A stretch of 64,000 nucleotides of DNA from Amycolatopsis keratiniphila subsp. keratiniphila (GCF_001620365.2 NZ_LQMT02000007.1:243358-307357); one strand, 5' to 3'. Positions 46,211-58,395 are shown, counted from the stretch's first letter. Notes: generated by a model not told the origin, from the sequence alone. Numbers and translations: made by a program.

Positions 46211-46306
46211 TCCTTCCCGGGACGTCCAGGCCGGTGCTTTCACCGAGACGGATCAGTACGGTCACCAGGACGGCCAGGACCCGGCTCAACAGGAGGATGC
46301 ACACAG

Positions 46307-46966
46307 ATGACCAAGGTGTTCCTGGTCGATGACCACGAAATCGTCCGCCGAGGACTCTCCGATCTCCTCGGCAGCGAGCCGGATATCGAGATCTCGGGCG
46401 AAGCCGCCTCCGTGTCCGAAGCTCTCACCCGGATTCCCGCCAGTGACACCGACATCGCGGTGCTCGATGTCCGGCTTCCCGACGGCAACGGCATCGAACT
46501 GTGCCGGGACCTGTTGTCCACCCAGCCGAATCTGCGCTGCCTGATGCTCACGTCCTACGCCGACGACGAAGCGCTGTTCACCGCGATCATGGCCGGCGCG
46601 TCCGGCTTCGTCCTCAAACAGGTACTCGGGAACGACCTGGTGTCCGCGATCAGGACGATCGCCGGCGGCGGCTCACTGCTCGACAGCAGGACCACCGCTG
46701 CGCTGATGAACCGGATCCGCCGGGAGAGCGATCACAACGATCCCACCGCCGGACTGTCGGAACAGGAACGCACGGTCTTCGAGCTGATCGGCGAAGGCCT
46801 GACCAACCGCGAGATCGGGGAGCGCATGTTCCTCGCCGAGAAAACCATCAAGAACTACGTCTCCCGCATCCTCGCCAAACTCGGCATCCAGCGACGGACC
46901 CAGGCCGCGGTCCTCGCGACCGAGTTGAAGAAACAGGACCGCAGCCAGCTGTTCGGCGACCGGTGA
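46307..46966 (+). CDS. devR: Hypoxia response regulator DevR/DosR
   Basis: This 219-residue NarL-type regulator is a near full-length match to mycobacterial DevR. Asp54 in VLDVRLPDG is the phosphorylation site, and Lys104 is in place. The C-terminal LuxR-type helix-turn-helix (about 148-207) keeps Lys179, Lys182 and Asn183 in [13 protein letters not shown], the three residues that contact the DosR box, and Thr198 and Thr205. The numbering coincides with the M. tuberculosis protein. The ATG has AGGAGG 10 bases upstream. It is divergent from acg across two DosR-type boxes and convergent with devS. Confidence 0.96.
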   Translation: MTKVFLVDDHEIVRRGLSDLLGSEPDIEISGEAASVSEALTRIPASDTDIAVLDVRLPDGNGIELCRDLLSTQPNLRCLMLTSYADDEALFTAIMAGASGFVLKQVLGNDLVSAIRTIAGGGSLLDSRTTAALMNRIRRESDHNDPTAGLSEQERTVFELIGEGLTNREIGERMFLAEKTIKNYVSRILAKLGIQRRTQAAVLATELKKQDRSQLFGDR

Positions 46967-46993
46967 CCGCCTTCGCCGTGACCCGGGATCGCG

Positions 46994-48769
<1,776 letters not shown>

Positions 48770-48946
48770 TCAGCGTTTCAGTCGGCAGCCTCGATGCCAA
48801 GGCAGGACCGGTCCAGGCCCTCATCGACGGTGTCCCATGATCTCCGATCAGCGGAAGGCGGTAGCCGCGCGAACCGGGCGAGCGGCCCGGACGCCGTTGC
48901 CACGGCAGGCCATCGCCTCGCGACCGGTTCCGGGGTCCAGCCGCCG

Positions 48947-49531
48947 TCAGGCCGTCGTCCAGTCGTCCGCCACCCGCCGCCATTCCCGGCTCCACGCGGC
49001 GTCACGCCGCCTGGCCAGCGCCGAACGCGCGATCAGGAACACCACCGCGAGCAACGCGGCACAGCCGAGCCAGGCGCCGACACCGACACCGATGCCGTTG
49101 CGCGCCGCGTCATCCCGGGTGACCGGTGCCGGTACCACATCGCCCCGCGAATCCAGCCAGATCCTCACCTCTTGCCCCGCTACGGAACCGTTCCCGGCAT
49201 CGACCGGTTCTTCCCGGACGACGTCACCGTCGATCCAGCGCGCCGGGACCCGGGACCTCCCCTCGATCGGCACGCCGTCGAGCCGGATGGCCACCGGTGG
49301 CGCGTCCACCAGCAGTATCGCGGTGGCCGGCCGCCGGTCGGCGGCCTGCTCGGCGACCTGCGCCATCCGGCCCGCGTAGATGTCGGAGCCCACCGCGGCC
49401 GCGAACGGTATCGCCAGCAACCCGGCCAGGATCACCGTGAGCGTCAGAGCCGCCTCGATCCGGTCCGACGTCCGCACGAGCGGGCTCCCGGCTGGGCGGA
49501 TCCGCTGCCAAAAGGCGGTAAGGGTACGCAT
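48947..49531 (-). CDS. Rv1733c-like membrane protein, second paralog
   Basis: This 194-residue protein has the same plan as the paralog at 33463: a short cytoplasmic start, a helix (about 28-50, TLTVILAGLLAIPFAAAVGSDIY), an extracytoplasmic domain (SRVPARWIDGDVV, EVRIWLDSRGDVV) and a second helix near 155-175. A GGAG site precedes the ATG. It lies 33 bases after the second Acg-type gene and is probably co-transcribed with it. Function unknown. Confidence 0.82.
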   Translation of the reverse strand: MRTLTAFWQRIRPAGSPLVRTSDRIEAALTLTVILAGLLAIPFAAAVGSDIYAGRMAQVAEQAADRRPATAILLVDAPPVAIRLDGVPIEGRSRVPARWIDGDVVREEPVDAGNGSVAGQEVRIWLDSRGDVVPAPVTRDDAARNGIGVGVGAWLGCAALLAVVFLIARSALARRRDAAWSREWRRVADDWTTA

Positions 49532-49564
49532 TGAAGTCTCCTGTGGCGAAGAGGGAAATGGGCG

Positions 49565-50518
49565 TCACGAGGTCTTCTGCCTGACGACCGTCTCGAGTGG
49601 GCGACGTGGGGTCGGGACACCGGGGTAGCCGTAGCCCAGCCGGAAAACCGTCTGCGGATAGCCGCTTCCGCCGAGCAGCGCACGAAGTTCCTCCCGGGTG
49701 GGCGGGATCTCCATGGGCTGGGAGTAGAACGAGGCGCTCAGCCCCGCGGTGGTCGCGGTGAGCAGCACGCGTTGCATGGCCCGTCCCGCGCGAAGCTGCG
49801 CCGACGGACCGTCCGCGGCGGTCGTCAGTACCGCGACGACCGGATCCTGCTCGAACGGCCGGGGCGCCTCACTGTCGTGGAAGTGCCGCACCGGCAGCAG
49901 CCCGCCCGCCGAACGCGGCCCCCCGGCGAACGCGGGCACCCCGTCGTCCCGGCCATGCCCTCGAGTCCAGGCCTGGAGCTCTTCGTGGAAGGCCTCGTCC
50001 TCGGTCTGCACGTGATCCGCGCGCCGGATCAGTGCCGCGGTCGCCTCCAGCTTGCCCACCTCGTCGACCAGGACAAGTCCCGCTCCGTCGGCGAGTGCCG
50101 CTCGTCGTACTGCGGTTCGCACGCCTTCCGGCACGGCCTGATCGGCGAACGGCCGGCGATTGCTGTAGCGGCGAGGGATCGCGGCGGCGAGGCGCAGTTC
50201 TTCGGTGCCGGGCCGGTGACGGCCGCCGATCTCGACCCTGGCCAGCAGCGAAGGGCGGCCAGGGTCCGGCATCAGCTCCGTCTCCACGAGCCGTCCGGCG
50301 GCCGCGATCGTGAGCTCGATGTTCAGCAAGGCGGCACCGCAGGCCAGGCGCGCCTCCCTGCCGTCGGGGTCGCACACCCGGAGCAACCGGTCCTCGTCGA
50401 GATGGACCTCGATCGCGTCCGGCTCCAGCTCGAAGAACCAGGGCTGGGTGTTGTGCGGCGACGGCGCCCTCACCGCGGCCTCCAAGGCGGTGAGTACCGG
50501 GAAATCGGTGGGGATCAT
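49565..50518 (-). CDS. Acg-type nitroreductase, shorter paralog
   Basis: This 317-residue protein is an Acg-family member (RAPSPHNTQPWFFEL, CGAALLNIELTI, RRYSNRRPF) but clearly diverged from the two others in the window. Position of the ATG at 50518 is supported by AGGAG 8 bases before. Three DosR-like sites lie in the gap to the divergent CBS gene, so this is another regulated promoter pair. Flavin binding is expected; substrate unknown. Confidence 0.88.
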   Translation of the reverse strand: MIPTDFPVLTALEAAVRAPSPHNTQPWFFELEPDAIEVHLDEDRLLRVCDPDGREARLACGAALLNIELTIAAAGRLVETELMPDPGRPSLLARVEIGGRHRPGTEELRLAAAIPRRYSNRRPFADQAVPEGVRTAVRRAALADGAGLVLVDEVGKLEATAALIRRADHVQTEDEAFHEELQAWTRGHGRDDGVPAFAGGPRSAGGLLPVRHFHDSEAPRPFEQDPVVAVLTTAADGPSAQLRAGRAMQRVLLTATTAGLSASFYSQPMEIPPTREELRALLGGSGYPQTVFRLGYGYPGVPTPRRPLETVVRQKTS

Positions 50519-50602
50519 GCTGTGGCTCCTAGCCGGTCGGTGGACACTTCCAGCCTGTCGCGGGACGGGGTCGGGCGGCAGAGCCGTGTGCCCCGGCCAT
50601 CC

Positions 50603-50616
50603 GGGACCTTCGACAC
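50603..50616. promoter_or_regulatory. DosR-like half box before acg paralog 2
   Basis: GGGACCTTCGACAC has a full left arm and a weak right arm. It lies 85 bases before the Acg-type gene, the same spacing as the better boxes at other acg genes. Confidence 0.45.
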
Positions 50617-50640
50617 CCTCCCGGCGCGTGAGCGCGGAGA

Positions 50641-50654
50641 GGGTCCTCGGTCCC
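50641..50654. promoter_or_regulatory. DosR-type box between acg paralog 2 and CBS gene
   Basis: GGGTCCTCGGTCCC fits all conserved positions and is 59 bases from the CBS start and 123 from the Acg-type start. Confidence 0.7.
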
Positions 50655-50712
50655 GGCAGGCCGGGACCTCCAGCGGTTCCGGCCACCGCGACGAGGGCTG
50701 CACACTGCGGTA

Positions 50713-51144
50713 ATGCGTGTACGTGAGGTCATGACCACCCCCGTCGTCGCGGTAACCCCGGCCGCGACACTCGGCGAAGCGATCGCCGTGCTGGCCGGCA
50801 AGGGGTTCACTTCCCTCCCGGTCGTCGACGAGACCGGCAGGCTGCTCGGCGTCCTGGAGGAAGACGACGTCGTCCTCGCCTGTTACGTGCCCGGCCCGCG
50901 GTCACCGAGCGACCCCGACGCGGGTGTCCTGCTCGGGGGCCGCACCAAGGTCCGGGACGTGATGCGGACCCCGGGCGCCGGGACGCACCCGGACACGGAA
51001 CTCGCGGACCTGGCGGAACGGATGCTGGAGCACCGGCTCCGCTCGGTTCCCGTACTCGACCACGGCCGCGTCGTCGGCGTTGTCACCTGGCGAGACCTGC
51101 TGCGCGCGCGAGCCACCGAAACCTCGTCAAGGGATATGCCATGA
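50713..51144 (+). CDS. Paired CBS-domain protein (Hrp1-like)
   Basis: This 143-residue cytoplasmic protein contains two CBS motifs (REVMTTPVVAVTPAATLGEAI near the start and RDVMRTPGAGTHPDTELADL near residue 77) and little else, like Hrp1 (Rv2626c), a strongly induced DosR regulon protein. It probably senses adenine nucleotides. It overlaps the following USP gene by 4 bases. Confidence 0.88.
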   Translation: MRVREVMTTPVVAVTPAATLGEAIAVLAGKGFTSLPVVDETGRLLGVLEEDDVVLACYVPGPRSPSDPDAGVLLGGRTKVRDVMRTPGAGTHPDTELADLAERMLEHRLRSVPVLDHGRVVGVVTWRDLLRARATETSSRDMP

Positions 51145-51617
51145 ACCAGCAGTCAGCACACGAACGCCGGATCGTCGTCGGGACCGACGGCACCGCGCAT
51201 GGCGAAGAAGCGGTCCGCTGGGCGATCGGCGAAGCCCGGGCGCTCGGCGCCCGGGTCGAAGTGATCCTCGTGCGACCGAAGGACGTTCTCCTGCCCGGAA
51301 CACCGTTCGCGCTTCAGCCGCATGGCAGGCTCCCGATCCAGGACGGCTATCCCCTGGCGAAGGAGGTCGCGAGGATCCACGACGAGCTCGCGGCGGATCT
51401 CGCCGTCGAGACCTCGGTCCGCACAGGTGACCCGGCCTCGGTACTGCTGGCCGCCGCGGAAGGCGCGGACCTGCTCGTACTCGGCTCGCCGTCCGAAGGG
51501 CGTATCGGCAGGCTCGTCTTCGGGAGCGTGGCCGCCGCCTGTGTCCGGCACGCGCCCTGTCCGATCGTGCTCGTCACCCCTGAGGCGGCACACCACTTCA
51601 GCCCTAAAGCCTCCTGA
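51141..51617 (+). CDS. Single-domain universal stress protein
   Basis: This 158-residue protein has a single USP domain with Asp in VVGTDGT and the loop GSPSEGRIGRLVFGS; it is the only single-domain USP in the window. It is translationally coupled to the CBS gene. A strong palindrome follows 3 bases after its stop. Confidence 0.9.
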   Translation: MNQQSAHERRIVVGTDGTAHGEEAVRWAIGEARALGARVEVILVRPKDVLLPGTPFALQPHGRLPIQDGYPLAKEVARIHDELAADLAVETSVRTGDPASVLLAAAEGADLLVLGSPSEGRIGRLVFGSVAAACVRHAPCPIVLVTPEAAHHFSPKAS

Positions 51618-51619
51618 AC

Positions 51620-51674
51620 GCGCGTGAAGGCCCCCTTCCCTCGGCTGAGCCGAGGGAAGGGGGCCTTCACGCGC
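51620..51674. terminator. 26-bp perfect hairpin between convergent USP and ackA
   Basis: Arms 51620-51645 and 51649-51674 are exact complements around TGA. The stem repeats the GTGAAGGCCCCCTTC core of the palindrome at 46. It sits exactly between two convergent genes and so can end both transcripts. Confidence 0.8.
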
Positions 51675-51685
51675 TTCACCCGGCT

Positions 51686-52777
51686 TCAGAGCCGCGCGGC
51701 GGCCAGGACGTCCTCGGCGTCGCGCGCGAGTTCGACGTCCTCCCCCGTTCCCAAGGCGAAGGCCGTGACCATCGCGCCTTCGGGACTCACGACGCGATCG
51801 CCCTCACCGAGGCAGCGCGCGGAGTCGACCGCGATCCCCAGCACACCAAGGGATTCCGCCAGTTGCCCGAGCAGCTCCGGCTGATGCGCGGTGACCCCGC
51901 CGGTGAAGACGATCGCGTCCAGCCGGTCGAGCGCCACGGCCATCGCGCCGATCTCCCGGCGGATGCGATGCAGGTAGACCTCGAGCGCGGTCGTCGCGTC
52001 GGGATCGCCGGTGGCGGCCAGCGCGAGTACCGAACGCAGATCCCCGTCCGTACCGCTCATCCCGGCCAGACCAGAGCGGTGATAGAGCGCGTCCTCCATC
52101 TCCTCGGCCGACATCGGCGCCGTCCGCATGACGTGCAGCAGAAGTCCCGGGTCCACCGACCCGGACCTCGTGGCCATGGCGGGCCCTTCCAGCGGCGTGA
52201 ATCCCATACTCGTGTCGACGCTCCGGCCGTCGCGGATCGCGGTCACCGAGACGCCGGCGCCGAGGTGACAGCACACCAGCCGGGGTGCGGCGACATCGAG
52301 GAGTTCGGCGGTGCGGCGGGCGGCATGACGGCACGAGAGGCCATGGAAACCGTACCGTCGCAACCGTCCTTGCCTGGTCCACTCCCTCGGCAACGGATAC
52401 TTCGCCGCGGCGGCCGGAAGCTCGGCGTGGAACGCGGTGTCGAACGCCGCCACGATCGGAAGCGATGGCCGCAGCCGGAGGACCGCCCGTGCCAGCCCGA
52501 TCGCGCGGGGCTGGTGCAGCGGTGCCAGCGGAACGAGCCGTTCGAGCGCGTCGAGTGCCGAGTCGTCGAGTCGTTCCGGGCCCGTCCTCGAGCCACCGTG
52601 CACGAAGCGGATGGCGACGGCGTCCACTGTGGACCATCGGTCGAGCGCCTGCGTCACCACCGTGGCGTCGTCTCCGGCGCCATCCAGGGGCCACGCGGCC
52701 CAGCCGACCGGGCTGCCGTCGTGCACCAGGGACGCCTTCATGGTCGACGAGCCGGGATTCAGCGTCAGAACCCTCAT
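51686..52777 (-). CDS. ackA: Acetate kinase
   Basis: This 363-residue enzyme forms ATP from acetyl phosphate and ADP. It shows the phosphate-binding start [38 protein letters not shown] and FTGGV. It is about 35 residues shorter than the E. coli enzyme. It overlaps the phosphoketolase stop by 4 bases with a GGAGG ribosome binding site, so the two enzymes are made together and form the ATP-yielding end of the phosphoketolase pathway. Confidence 0.93.
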   Translation of the reverse strand: MRVLTLNPGSSTMKASLVHDGSPVGWAAWPLDGAGDDATVVTQALDRWSTVDAVAIRFVHGGSRTGPERLDDSALDALERLVPLAPLHQPRAIGLARAVLRLRPSLPIVAAFDTAFHAELPAAAAKYPLPREWTRQGRLRRYGFHGLSCRHAARRTAELLDVAAPRLVCCHLGAGVSVTAIRDGRSVDTSMGFTPLEGPAMATRSGSVDPGLLLHVMRTAPMSAEEMEDALYHRSGLAGMSGTDGDLRSVLALAATGDPDATTALEVYLHRIRREIGAMAVALDRLDAIVFTGGVTAHQPELLGQLAESLGVLGIAVDSARCLGEGDRVVSPEGAMVTAFALGTGEDVELARDAEDVLAAARL

Positions 52778-55164
52778 CGGTCCTCCCACGCCCAGTCTCG
52801 GACCTCCGGCAGATCCTCGCCGTGCTCGACGATCCAGCGCCGGTGCCGTTCCTGCGCCTCGGTCATCCGCTGCCGCACCAGTCCCGCGCCGGTGAGCAGG
52901 CCGGGCACGCGGTCGATCACGTCGATCACCAGCTGGAAGCGGTCCATGCTGTTGAGGACCAGCATGTCGAACGGTGTCGTCGTGGTCCCGTGTTCGATAT
53001 AGCCGCGCACGTGCAGGTTGTGGTGGTTCGTACGCCGGTACGCCAGCCGGTGGACGAGCCACGGATAACCGTGATAGGCGAAGATAACCGGCCGATCAGT
53101 GGTGAACAACGCGTCGAACTCCCGGTCCCCCATCCCGTGCGGATGTTCCGTTGCCGGCTGGAGGCGCATGAGGTCCACCACGTTCACCACCCGGACCGCG
53201 AGCTCGGGCAAGTGCTCGCGCAGCAGTTTCACCGCCGCCAGCACCTCGACGGTCGGGGCGTCGCCGGCACAGGCGAGTACGACGTCCGGTTCCCGTTCCG
53301 GGTGCGTGCTCGCCCAGTCCCAGATCCCGGCACCCCGCGCGCAGTGGATCGCGGCCTGTTCGTCGTCGAGCCAGACCGGGCTGTCGTTCTTCCCCGCCAC
53401 GATCACGTTGACGTAGTCGCGGCTCCGCAGGCAATGGTCGGCGACGTGCAGCAAGGTGTTCGCGTCCGGAGGCAAGTACACGCGGACGACCTCGGCGCTC
53501 TTGTTCGCGACGTGGTCGACGAATCCCGGATCCTGATGGGAGAATCCGTTGTGGTCCTGGCGCCAGACGTGCGACGTCAGCAGGTAGGTCAGGGACGCGA
53601 CCGGCCGTCGCCACGGGATCCTCCGGTGCACTTTGAGCCACTTGACGTGCTGGTTGAGCATGGAGTCGACGATGTGCACGAAGGCCTCGTAGCACGAGAA
53701 GAGCCCGTGCCTGCCCGACAACAGGTAGCCTTCCAGCCAGCCCTGGCACAGGTGCTCCGAGAGCACTTCCATGACCCGGCCGTCGGCGGCGAGGTGCTCG
53801 TCGACGGGCTCGACGCCGGCCAGCCAGGTCTTGGCGGTCTCGTCGAACACCGCGTCGAGCCGGTTCGACGCCGTCTCGTCGGGACCGAACAACCGGAAGT
53901 TCGCCGCACGACGGTTCATCGCGAACACGTCGCGCAACCATCGGCCGAGCACCCGGGTCGGCTCGGCGACGGCCGTGCCCGGCCGCTCGACCGGCACCGC
54001 GTGCGCGGACACCGCGGGCAGGTCCAACGGCCTCAGCAGGAGCCCGCCGTTGGCGTGCGGGCTCGATCCCATCCGGCGTTCGCCTCGCGGGATCAGCGCG
54101 GTGACCTCGGGCGAAGGTCGCCCTCCCTCGTCGAAGAGGGTTTCCGGACGGTAAGAGCGAAGCCAGTCCTCCAGCTGCCGCAGATGGTCTGGATTCCCAC
54201 GAGCGTTGGCGACCGGGACCTGGTGCGAACGCCAGGTACCTTCGACCGGCTTGTCGTCCACAAAGGACGGACCGGTCCAGCCTTTGGGGCTGCGCAGCAC
54301 GATCATCGGCCAGCGCGGCCGTTCAGGCATCCGGCTGGAGGCTCGCGCCCGGACCTGGATGCCCTCGATCTCGTCGAGGGCCCCGTCCAGCGCCGCGGCC
54401 ATCGCCTGGTGCATGAGCGCCGGATCGGCACCTTCGACGTAGCGCGGGGCGAACCCATGGCCGCGCAGCAGCTCGTCGAGTTCCGCCTGCGTGATCCGGG
54501 ACAGCACCGTCGGATTGGCGATCTTGTAGCCGTTCAGGTGCAGGATCGGCAGCACCGCCCCGTCACGGGCCGGGTTCAGGAACTTGCTCGACTGCCAGCT
54601 CGCGGCCAACGGACCGGTTTCCGCCTCGCCGTCACCGACCACGCAGGCGACGACGAGATGCGGGTTGTCGAACGCCGCGCCATACGCGTGCGCGAGGGAG
54701 TAGCCCAGCTCGCCACCTTCGTGGATGGATCCGGGCACTTCCGGCGCGACATGGCTGGGAACGCCGCCGGGGAAGGAGAACTGCCGGAACAGCTTGCGGA
54801 GACCGGCCTCGTCGTAGGTGACCGACGGCCACGCCTCCGAGTAACTGCCCTCCAGCCATGTGTGCGCGTACAACGCGGGACCGCCGTGACCTGGGCCAGT
54901 GACGAACAGTGCCTCGAGATCCCGCTGCACGATCGCACGATTCATGTGTGCGTACAGGAAGTTCAGCCCTGGTGAAGTCCCCCAGTGACCGAGAAGCCGG
55001 GGCTTCACGTGCTCCGGCTTCAGCGGTTCGGTCAGCAGAGGGTTGTCCATCAGGTAGATCTGGCAGGCGGCGAGGTAGTTCGCCGCCCGCCACTGCGCGT
55101 CCACTTGGGACAGTTCCGCCGAGGTGAGCACTGACGGGGTGGCCGGGGCGCCGAGCGCGGTCAT
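52774..55164 (-). CDS. xfp: Phosphoketolase (xylulose-5-P/fructose-6-P)
   Basis: This 796-residue thiamine diphosphate enzyme cleaves xylulose-5-phosphate or fructose-6-phosphate with phosphate to acetyl phosphate. The family features [52 protein letters not shown] and the TPP site GDGEAETG (177-184) are present, as well as SHQDPGF and [11 protein letters not shown] in the second half. Length is normal. It overlaps both neighbours, lying in the flavodoxin-USP-CBS/BON-USP-xfp-ackA strand. It offers redox-neutral ATP formation when oxygen is short. Confidence 0.96.
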   Translation of the reverse strand: MTALGAPATPSVLTSAELSQVDAQWRAANYLAACQIYLMDNPLLTEPLKPEHVKPRLLGHWGTSPGLNFLYAHMNRAIVQRDLEALFVTGPGHGGPALYAHTWLEGSYSEAWPSVTYDEAGLRKLFRQFSFPGGVPSHVAPEVPGSIHEGGELGYSLAHAYGAAFDNPHLVVACVVGDGEAETGPLAASWQSSKFLNPARDGAVLPILHLNGYKIANPTVLSRITQAELDELLRGHGFAPRYVEGADPALMHQAMAAALDGALDEIEGIQVRARASSRMPERPRWPMIVLRSPKGWTGPSFVDDKPVEGTWRSHQVPVANARGNPDHLRQLEDWLRSYRPETLFDEGGRPSPEVTALIPRGERRMGSSPHANGGLLLRPLDLPAVSAHAVPVERPGTAVAEPTRVLGRWLRDVFAMNRRAANFRLFGPDETASNRLDAVFDETAKTWLAGVEPVDEHLAADGRVMEVLSEHLCQGWLEGYLLSGRHGLFSCYEAFVHIVDSMLNQHVKWLKVHRRIPWRRPVASLTYLLTSHVWRQDHNGFSHQDPGFVDHVANKSAEVVRVYLPPDANTLLHVADHCLRSRDYVNVIVAGKNDSPVWLDDEQAAIHCARGAGIWDWASTHPEREPDVVLACAGDAPTVEVLAAVKLLREHLPELAVRVVNVVDLMRLQPATEHPHGMGDREFDALFTTDRPVIFAYHGYPWLVHRLAYRRTNHHNLHVRGYIEHGTTTTPFDMLVLNSMDRFQLVIDVIDRVPGLLTGAGLVRQRMTEAQERHRRWIVEHGEDLPEVRDWAWEDR

Positions 55165-56060
55165 CGGGTCTTCCTCGGCCGGACCACCATCACGGGGCAT
55201 TCGGCGTGGCGGGTGAGCGCCTGGCTGACCGAGCCGAGCAGTTGCCCGGTGAAGCCGCCCCGGCCGCGGCTGCCGACGACCACGAGCTGCGCCGTGGCAC
55301 TCCATTCCAGCAAGGTGTGGCGGGGCCGGTCACGGACGAGTACCCGCTCCACGGTGACGTTCGGGTACTTCTCCTGCCAGCCCGCCAGCCGTTCCGCGAG
55401 CAGACGGCGTTCGTCGCCCTCGATGCTCTCCCACTGCGTGACCAGCCGCGCCATGCCGTACACGTCGTCGTAGGTGACGTCCGACCACGCGTGCACGGCC
55501 ACCAGGGACGCGTTCCGCCGCGACGCCTCGTCGAACGCGGTCTCCAGTGCCTGCTCGCTCAACGGGCTGCCGTCGATCCCGACGACCACCGGCCCGCTGT
55601 CGGGATAGTTCGTAGTGCCCTGCCGCCCCCGCAGAACCACCGCCGGGCAATGGGCGTGGGCGATGACGGCCGACGCCGTCGAACCGATCACCATTCCGGC
55701 GAAGAAGCCCTTCCCCGAAGCGCCGACCACCACCATCGCCGCCGACTTCGACGCGTCGATCAAGTACGGCGTCGGCGAGTCGGTGGGCATGGCGGTGTCC
55801 ACCGGGACACCGGGAGCGACCCTTTCGGCGTCCGCCACGGCCTCGTCCAGCACCTTGCGCCCCGCGGCAGCGAGATCGTCCAGCCACGGAACGGGACCGG
55901 CGAGCCCGGCACCGTAGGCCAACTGCTCACTGTGGAGAGCGTGCACGATCAGCAGCCCCAACCCCCGCTCGGCCGCGAGGGAGGCGGCCCACCGGACGGC
56001 GGCCCGCCCCGGCTCGGCCCCGTCGGTTCCGACGACGATCCTGTTTTCCGCGGTGTTCAT
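55161..56060 (-). CDS. Tandem universal stress protein
   Basis: This 299-residue protein has two USP domains with loops [15 protein letters not shown] and [15 protein letters not shown]. It overlaps the xfp start and the CBS-BON stop by 4 bases each, so it is translationally linked to phosphoketolase synthesis. Confidence 0.93.
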   Translation of the reverse strand: MNTAENRIVVGTDGAEPGRAAVRWAASLAAERGLGLLIVHALHSEQLAYGAGLAGPVPWLDDLAAAGRKVLDEAVADAERVAPGVPVDTAMPTDSPTPYLIDASKSAAMVVVGASGKGFFAGMVIGSTASAVIAHAHCPAVVLRGRQGTTNYPDSGPVVVGIDGSPLSEQALETAFDEASRRNASLVAVHAWSDVTYDDVYGMARLVTQWESIEGDERRLLAERLAGWQEKYPNVTVERVLVRDRPRHTLLEWSATAQLVVVGSRGRGGFTGQLLGSVSQALTRHAECPVMVVRPRKTR

Positions 56061-56662
56061 CGGTCTTCCTCCTGGTAAGTCACTTCGGCTTCGACGACAC
56101 CGGGAATCGCTTCGGCGATGACCTTGGCCACGTGCCGGTCGGTGTCGTCGTCATAGGCGTCGGCGATACGGCAGACACCGTCGGTCACGTCGACGGTCCA
56201 GCGGCCCGAGCCGCCGTAGACGGAGAGGTGGTGCCGGACGTCCGCGGCGATCGCCGTGTCGTCGCGGGCGAAGGCACGGACGAAGTCGCCGCGGGTGAGG
56301 ATGCCGATCACCCGTGCACCGTCCACGATCGGCATCGCGCGGATCTTCCCGTCGAGCAGCGCTTTGCCCACTTCGGCGAGATCGGCGCCGGCTCCCATTC
56401 CGGTCGCGGGTGAGGTCATCACCTCGCGCACGGTGGTGCCCGGTGTCACCCGGACAGCGGAGTCATCGCCGGACCGGATGTCGTGGGGGAACCGGTCGCG
56501 GATCAGATCCGCCTCGGTCACGATGCCGATCAGGCGGTCATCGTCATCCACCACCGGCAAAGCGGTGAAGCCGTGCTCGGCCAGCACTCCGGCGGCGTGT
56601 TTGGCGGTCGTCTCCGGGGTGACGGTGAGGACCGGCCTCGTCATCAGGTCTCGTGCTCGCAT
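56057..56662 (-). CDS. CBS-BON domain protein
   Basis: This 201-residue protein has two CBS motifs (RDLMTRPVLTVTPETTAKHAA at the start, REVMTSPATGMGAGADLAEV near residue 78) and a C-terminal BON domain (about 133-198, VRHHLSVYGG and [12 protein letters not shown]). CBS parts sense nucleotides and BON domains often bind membranes or peptidoglycan, so this may link energy charge to the envelope. An AGGAGACGAG site precedes the ATG. Confidence 0.88.
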   Translation of the reverse strand: MRARDLMTRPVLTVTPETTAKHAAGVLAEHGFTALPVVDDDDRLIGIVTEADLIRDRFPHDIRSGDDSAVRVTPGTTVREVMTSPATGMGAGADLAEVGKALLDGKIRAMPIVDGARVIGILTRGDFVRAFARDDTAIAADVRHHLSVYGGSGRWTVDVTDGVCRIADAYDDDTDRHVAKVIAEAIPGVVEAEVTYQEEDR

Positions 56663-56689
56663 CTCGTCTCCTGAACAGGGGGTACGTGG

Positions 56690-57595
56690 TCATTCCGCCG
56701 GGGCCGCGGGCCGGATGACGGCGACCGGGCACTCCGAGTGCGCCACCAGCGCCTGGCTGGTCGAACCGAGCAACATGCCTTGGAACCCGCCGCGTCCCCG
56801 GCTGCCGACCACGAGCAGACTCGCCTTCGCGCCGAACTCGAGCAGGGTCCGCACCGGTCGCCCCTTGCGCACGACGAGTTCCACCGCGACGTCCGGGTAC
56901 TTCTCTCGCCAAGGAGCGATCTGCGTTTCGGCTTCCGTGCGCTCGGCGGCTTCGATTCCGGCCGGATCGACATCGAGGAAATGCGGGCGGATGGTCCCGT
57001 GGTCGAACATCTCCGACCAGGTCCGGACGACGACGAGCGCCGTCTTCCGCCGCTCCGCCTCATCGAACGCGAACGCGAGCGCCGCCGTGCTGGAGGGCGA
57101 GCCGTCCGTGCCGACGACGACCGGGCCGGCCTGCGGGACCACACCGTCCGGCCGGTTCCCCCTGGCGACGACGATCGGGCAATGCCCGTGGTGTGCGAGG
57201 GCGACGGCGGTCGAACCGACCAGCATCCCGGTGAACCCGCCGAGGCCACGCGAACCCAGCACCACCATCGTCGCGCTCAGGGATTCCTGGACCAGCGCGG
57301 GCACTGCACTCCACTCGCGGGCCGCCGTCTCGACCACAAGTTCCGGATACCGGTCGAGCACGTCTTTCCGTGCTTCGGCAAGCCACTCGAGGCCGCGGCT
57401 CTCGAACCCCGCGCGAACCGCTTCACGGGGGACCGACACGCCGGGGGTGTTCACCGCGGGAACCGTGTACACATGCACGAGCCGCAACGGCAAACCGCGC
57501 CGATCAGCCTCACCCGCGGCCCACATCGCCGCCGTCCGGGCCGACCCCGAGCCGTCGATCCCGGCCACGATGGCTCCTTCAGCGGGCAACTGCAT
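56690..57595 (-). CDS. Tandem universal stress protein
   Basis: This 301-residue protein has two canonical USP domains ([30 protein letters not shown]) and is the closest sibling of the USP at 29341. The ATG at 57595 follows AGGAG. It is the first gene after a DosR-type box at 57744 and leads the USP/CBS-BON/USP/xfp/ackA unit. Confidence 0.93.
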   Translation of the reverse strand: MQLPAEGAIVAGIDGSGSARTAAMWAAGEADRRGLPLRLVHVYTVPAVNTPGVSVPREAVRAGFESRGLEWLAEARKDVLDRYPELVVETAAREWSAVPALVQESLSATMVVLGSRGLGGFTGMLVGSTAVALAHHGHCPIVVARGNRPDGVVPQAGPVVVGTDGSPSSTAALAFAFDEAERRKTALVVVRTWSEMFDHGTIRPHFLDVDPAGIEAAERTEAETQIAPWREKYPDVAVELVVRKGRPVRTLLEFGAKASLLVVGSRGRGGFQGMLLGSTSQALVAHSECPVAVIRPAAPAE

Positions 57596-57743
57596 GATCA
57601 CTCCTTGAGTTCGCTCGGCCGATCTCGTCGGCGATTCGGTTCTGCTCCAGCTTCGCCTGGACCGGCACTCGAATCGCAGAGCCCGACGTCCCGAGGCTCC
57701 ACGCCGTCGGTCCCGGATACCCGGCCGACCGGTCCCGCACACA

Positions 57744-57757
57744 GGACCGAAAGGCCC
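57744..57757. promoter_or_regulatory. DosR-type box before the USP-xfp-ackA unit
   Basis: GGACCGAAAGGCCC (GGGCCTTTCGGTCC on the coding strand) fits with one change. It lies in the 179-base gap between the flavodoxin stop and the USP start, 149 bases from the latter, marking an internal promoter. Confidence 0.6.
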
Positions 57758-57774
57758 TATTCGATCAACGGCTT

Positions 57775-58293
57775 TCAGAGCATCGCCGTGGCGAAGCGCC
57801 TTCCCAACGCGGCACCCCACGACCGCGCCCGCTCCCGCTCACCGTCCTTCAAGACCGTGCGCGTCCCGTCCGTCTCGACGAGGAAGCTCTCCGGCGGCAC
57901 GACAGGGACGAAGCCGAGAGCCCGGAGCCGCCGTTCCGCGGAGACCGCCGCGGAGCCGGTGAGCCAGCGCGGTTTCGCCAACCGGGTGTCGAAGGCCGCC
58001 ACCGGCATGCGCTCCGGCGCGTGGTCCAGGGCACCGATCCAGTCCCGCAGTCCGGTGTGCGACCGAACCGCGCCATCCGTCTCACGGGCGGCCTCGCTCC
58101 GGGTGCCGGCACGCGACATGCCGTGTGCGTGCGTCGGACCGCCGACCACGAGCAGATCCGCATCCTCGTAGCCACGTGCCTCGTCGACGTTCGCGACCTC
58201 CACCGCGGCGAAGGGCGCCAACCCTTCCGCCACCGCTCTCGCCACCCGTTCGGTGTTCCCGAACATCGATTCGAACACCACTATCACGTGCAT
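57775..58293 (-). CDS. Flavodoxin-domain protein, second paralog
   Basis: This 172-residue protein is a paralog of the flavodoxin at 38053: FESMFGNTERVARAV, GGPTHAHGMSRAG and RRLRALGFVPVVPPESFLVE correspond almost residue by residue. It is followed by a USP in both places, so the flavodoxin-USP block appears duplicated. A DosR-type box lies 89 bases upstream. Confidence 0.88.
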   Translation of the reverse strand: MHVIVVFESMFGNTERVARAVAEGLAPFAAVEVANVDEARGYEDADLLVVGGPTHAHGMSRAGTRSEAARETDGAVRSHTGLRDWIGALDHAPERMPVAAFDTRLAKPRWLTGSAAVSAERRLRALGFVPVVPPESFLVETDGTRTVLKDGERERARSWGAALGRRFATAML

Positions 58294-58381
58294 CGGTGAG
58301 CTCCTCGTGTCATGGCCGGTCCTCAGCCACCTCGCGTCGTCCGGATCTCTCGACGATCCGGCCTGCCCGCGCCCGGGAACA

Positions 58382-58395
58382 GGCACCAAGGGCCC
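58382..58395. promoter_or_regulatory. DosR-type box between flavodoxin 2 and tgs
   Basis: GGCACCAAGGGCCC is nearly identical to the box before the DUF4389-flavodoxin operon. It is 89 bases from the flavodoxin and 90 from the divergent acyltransferase, so it is placed to serve both. Confidence 0.65.

Noticed and set aside
48807..48816. GGACCGGTCC palindrome upstream of devS
   Set aside because: The arms are spaced differently from the box family and it may be chance in GC-rich DNA.
50663..50676. Third DosR-like site GGGACCTCCAGCGG
   Set aside because: Only the left arm fits; kept out of the feature list because the right arm lacks CCC.
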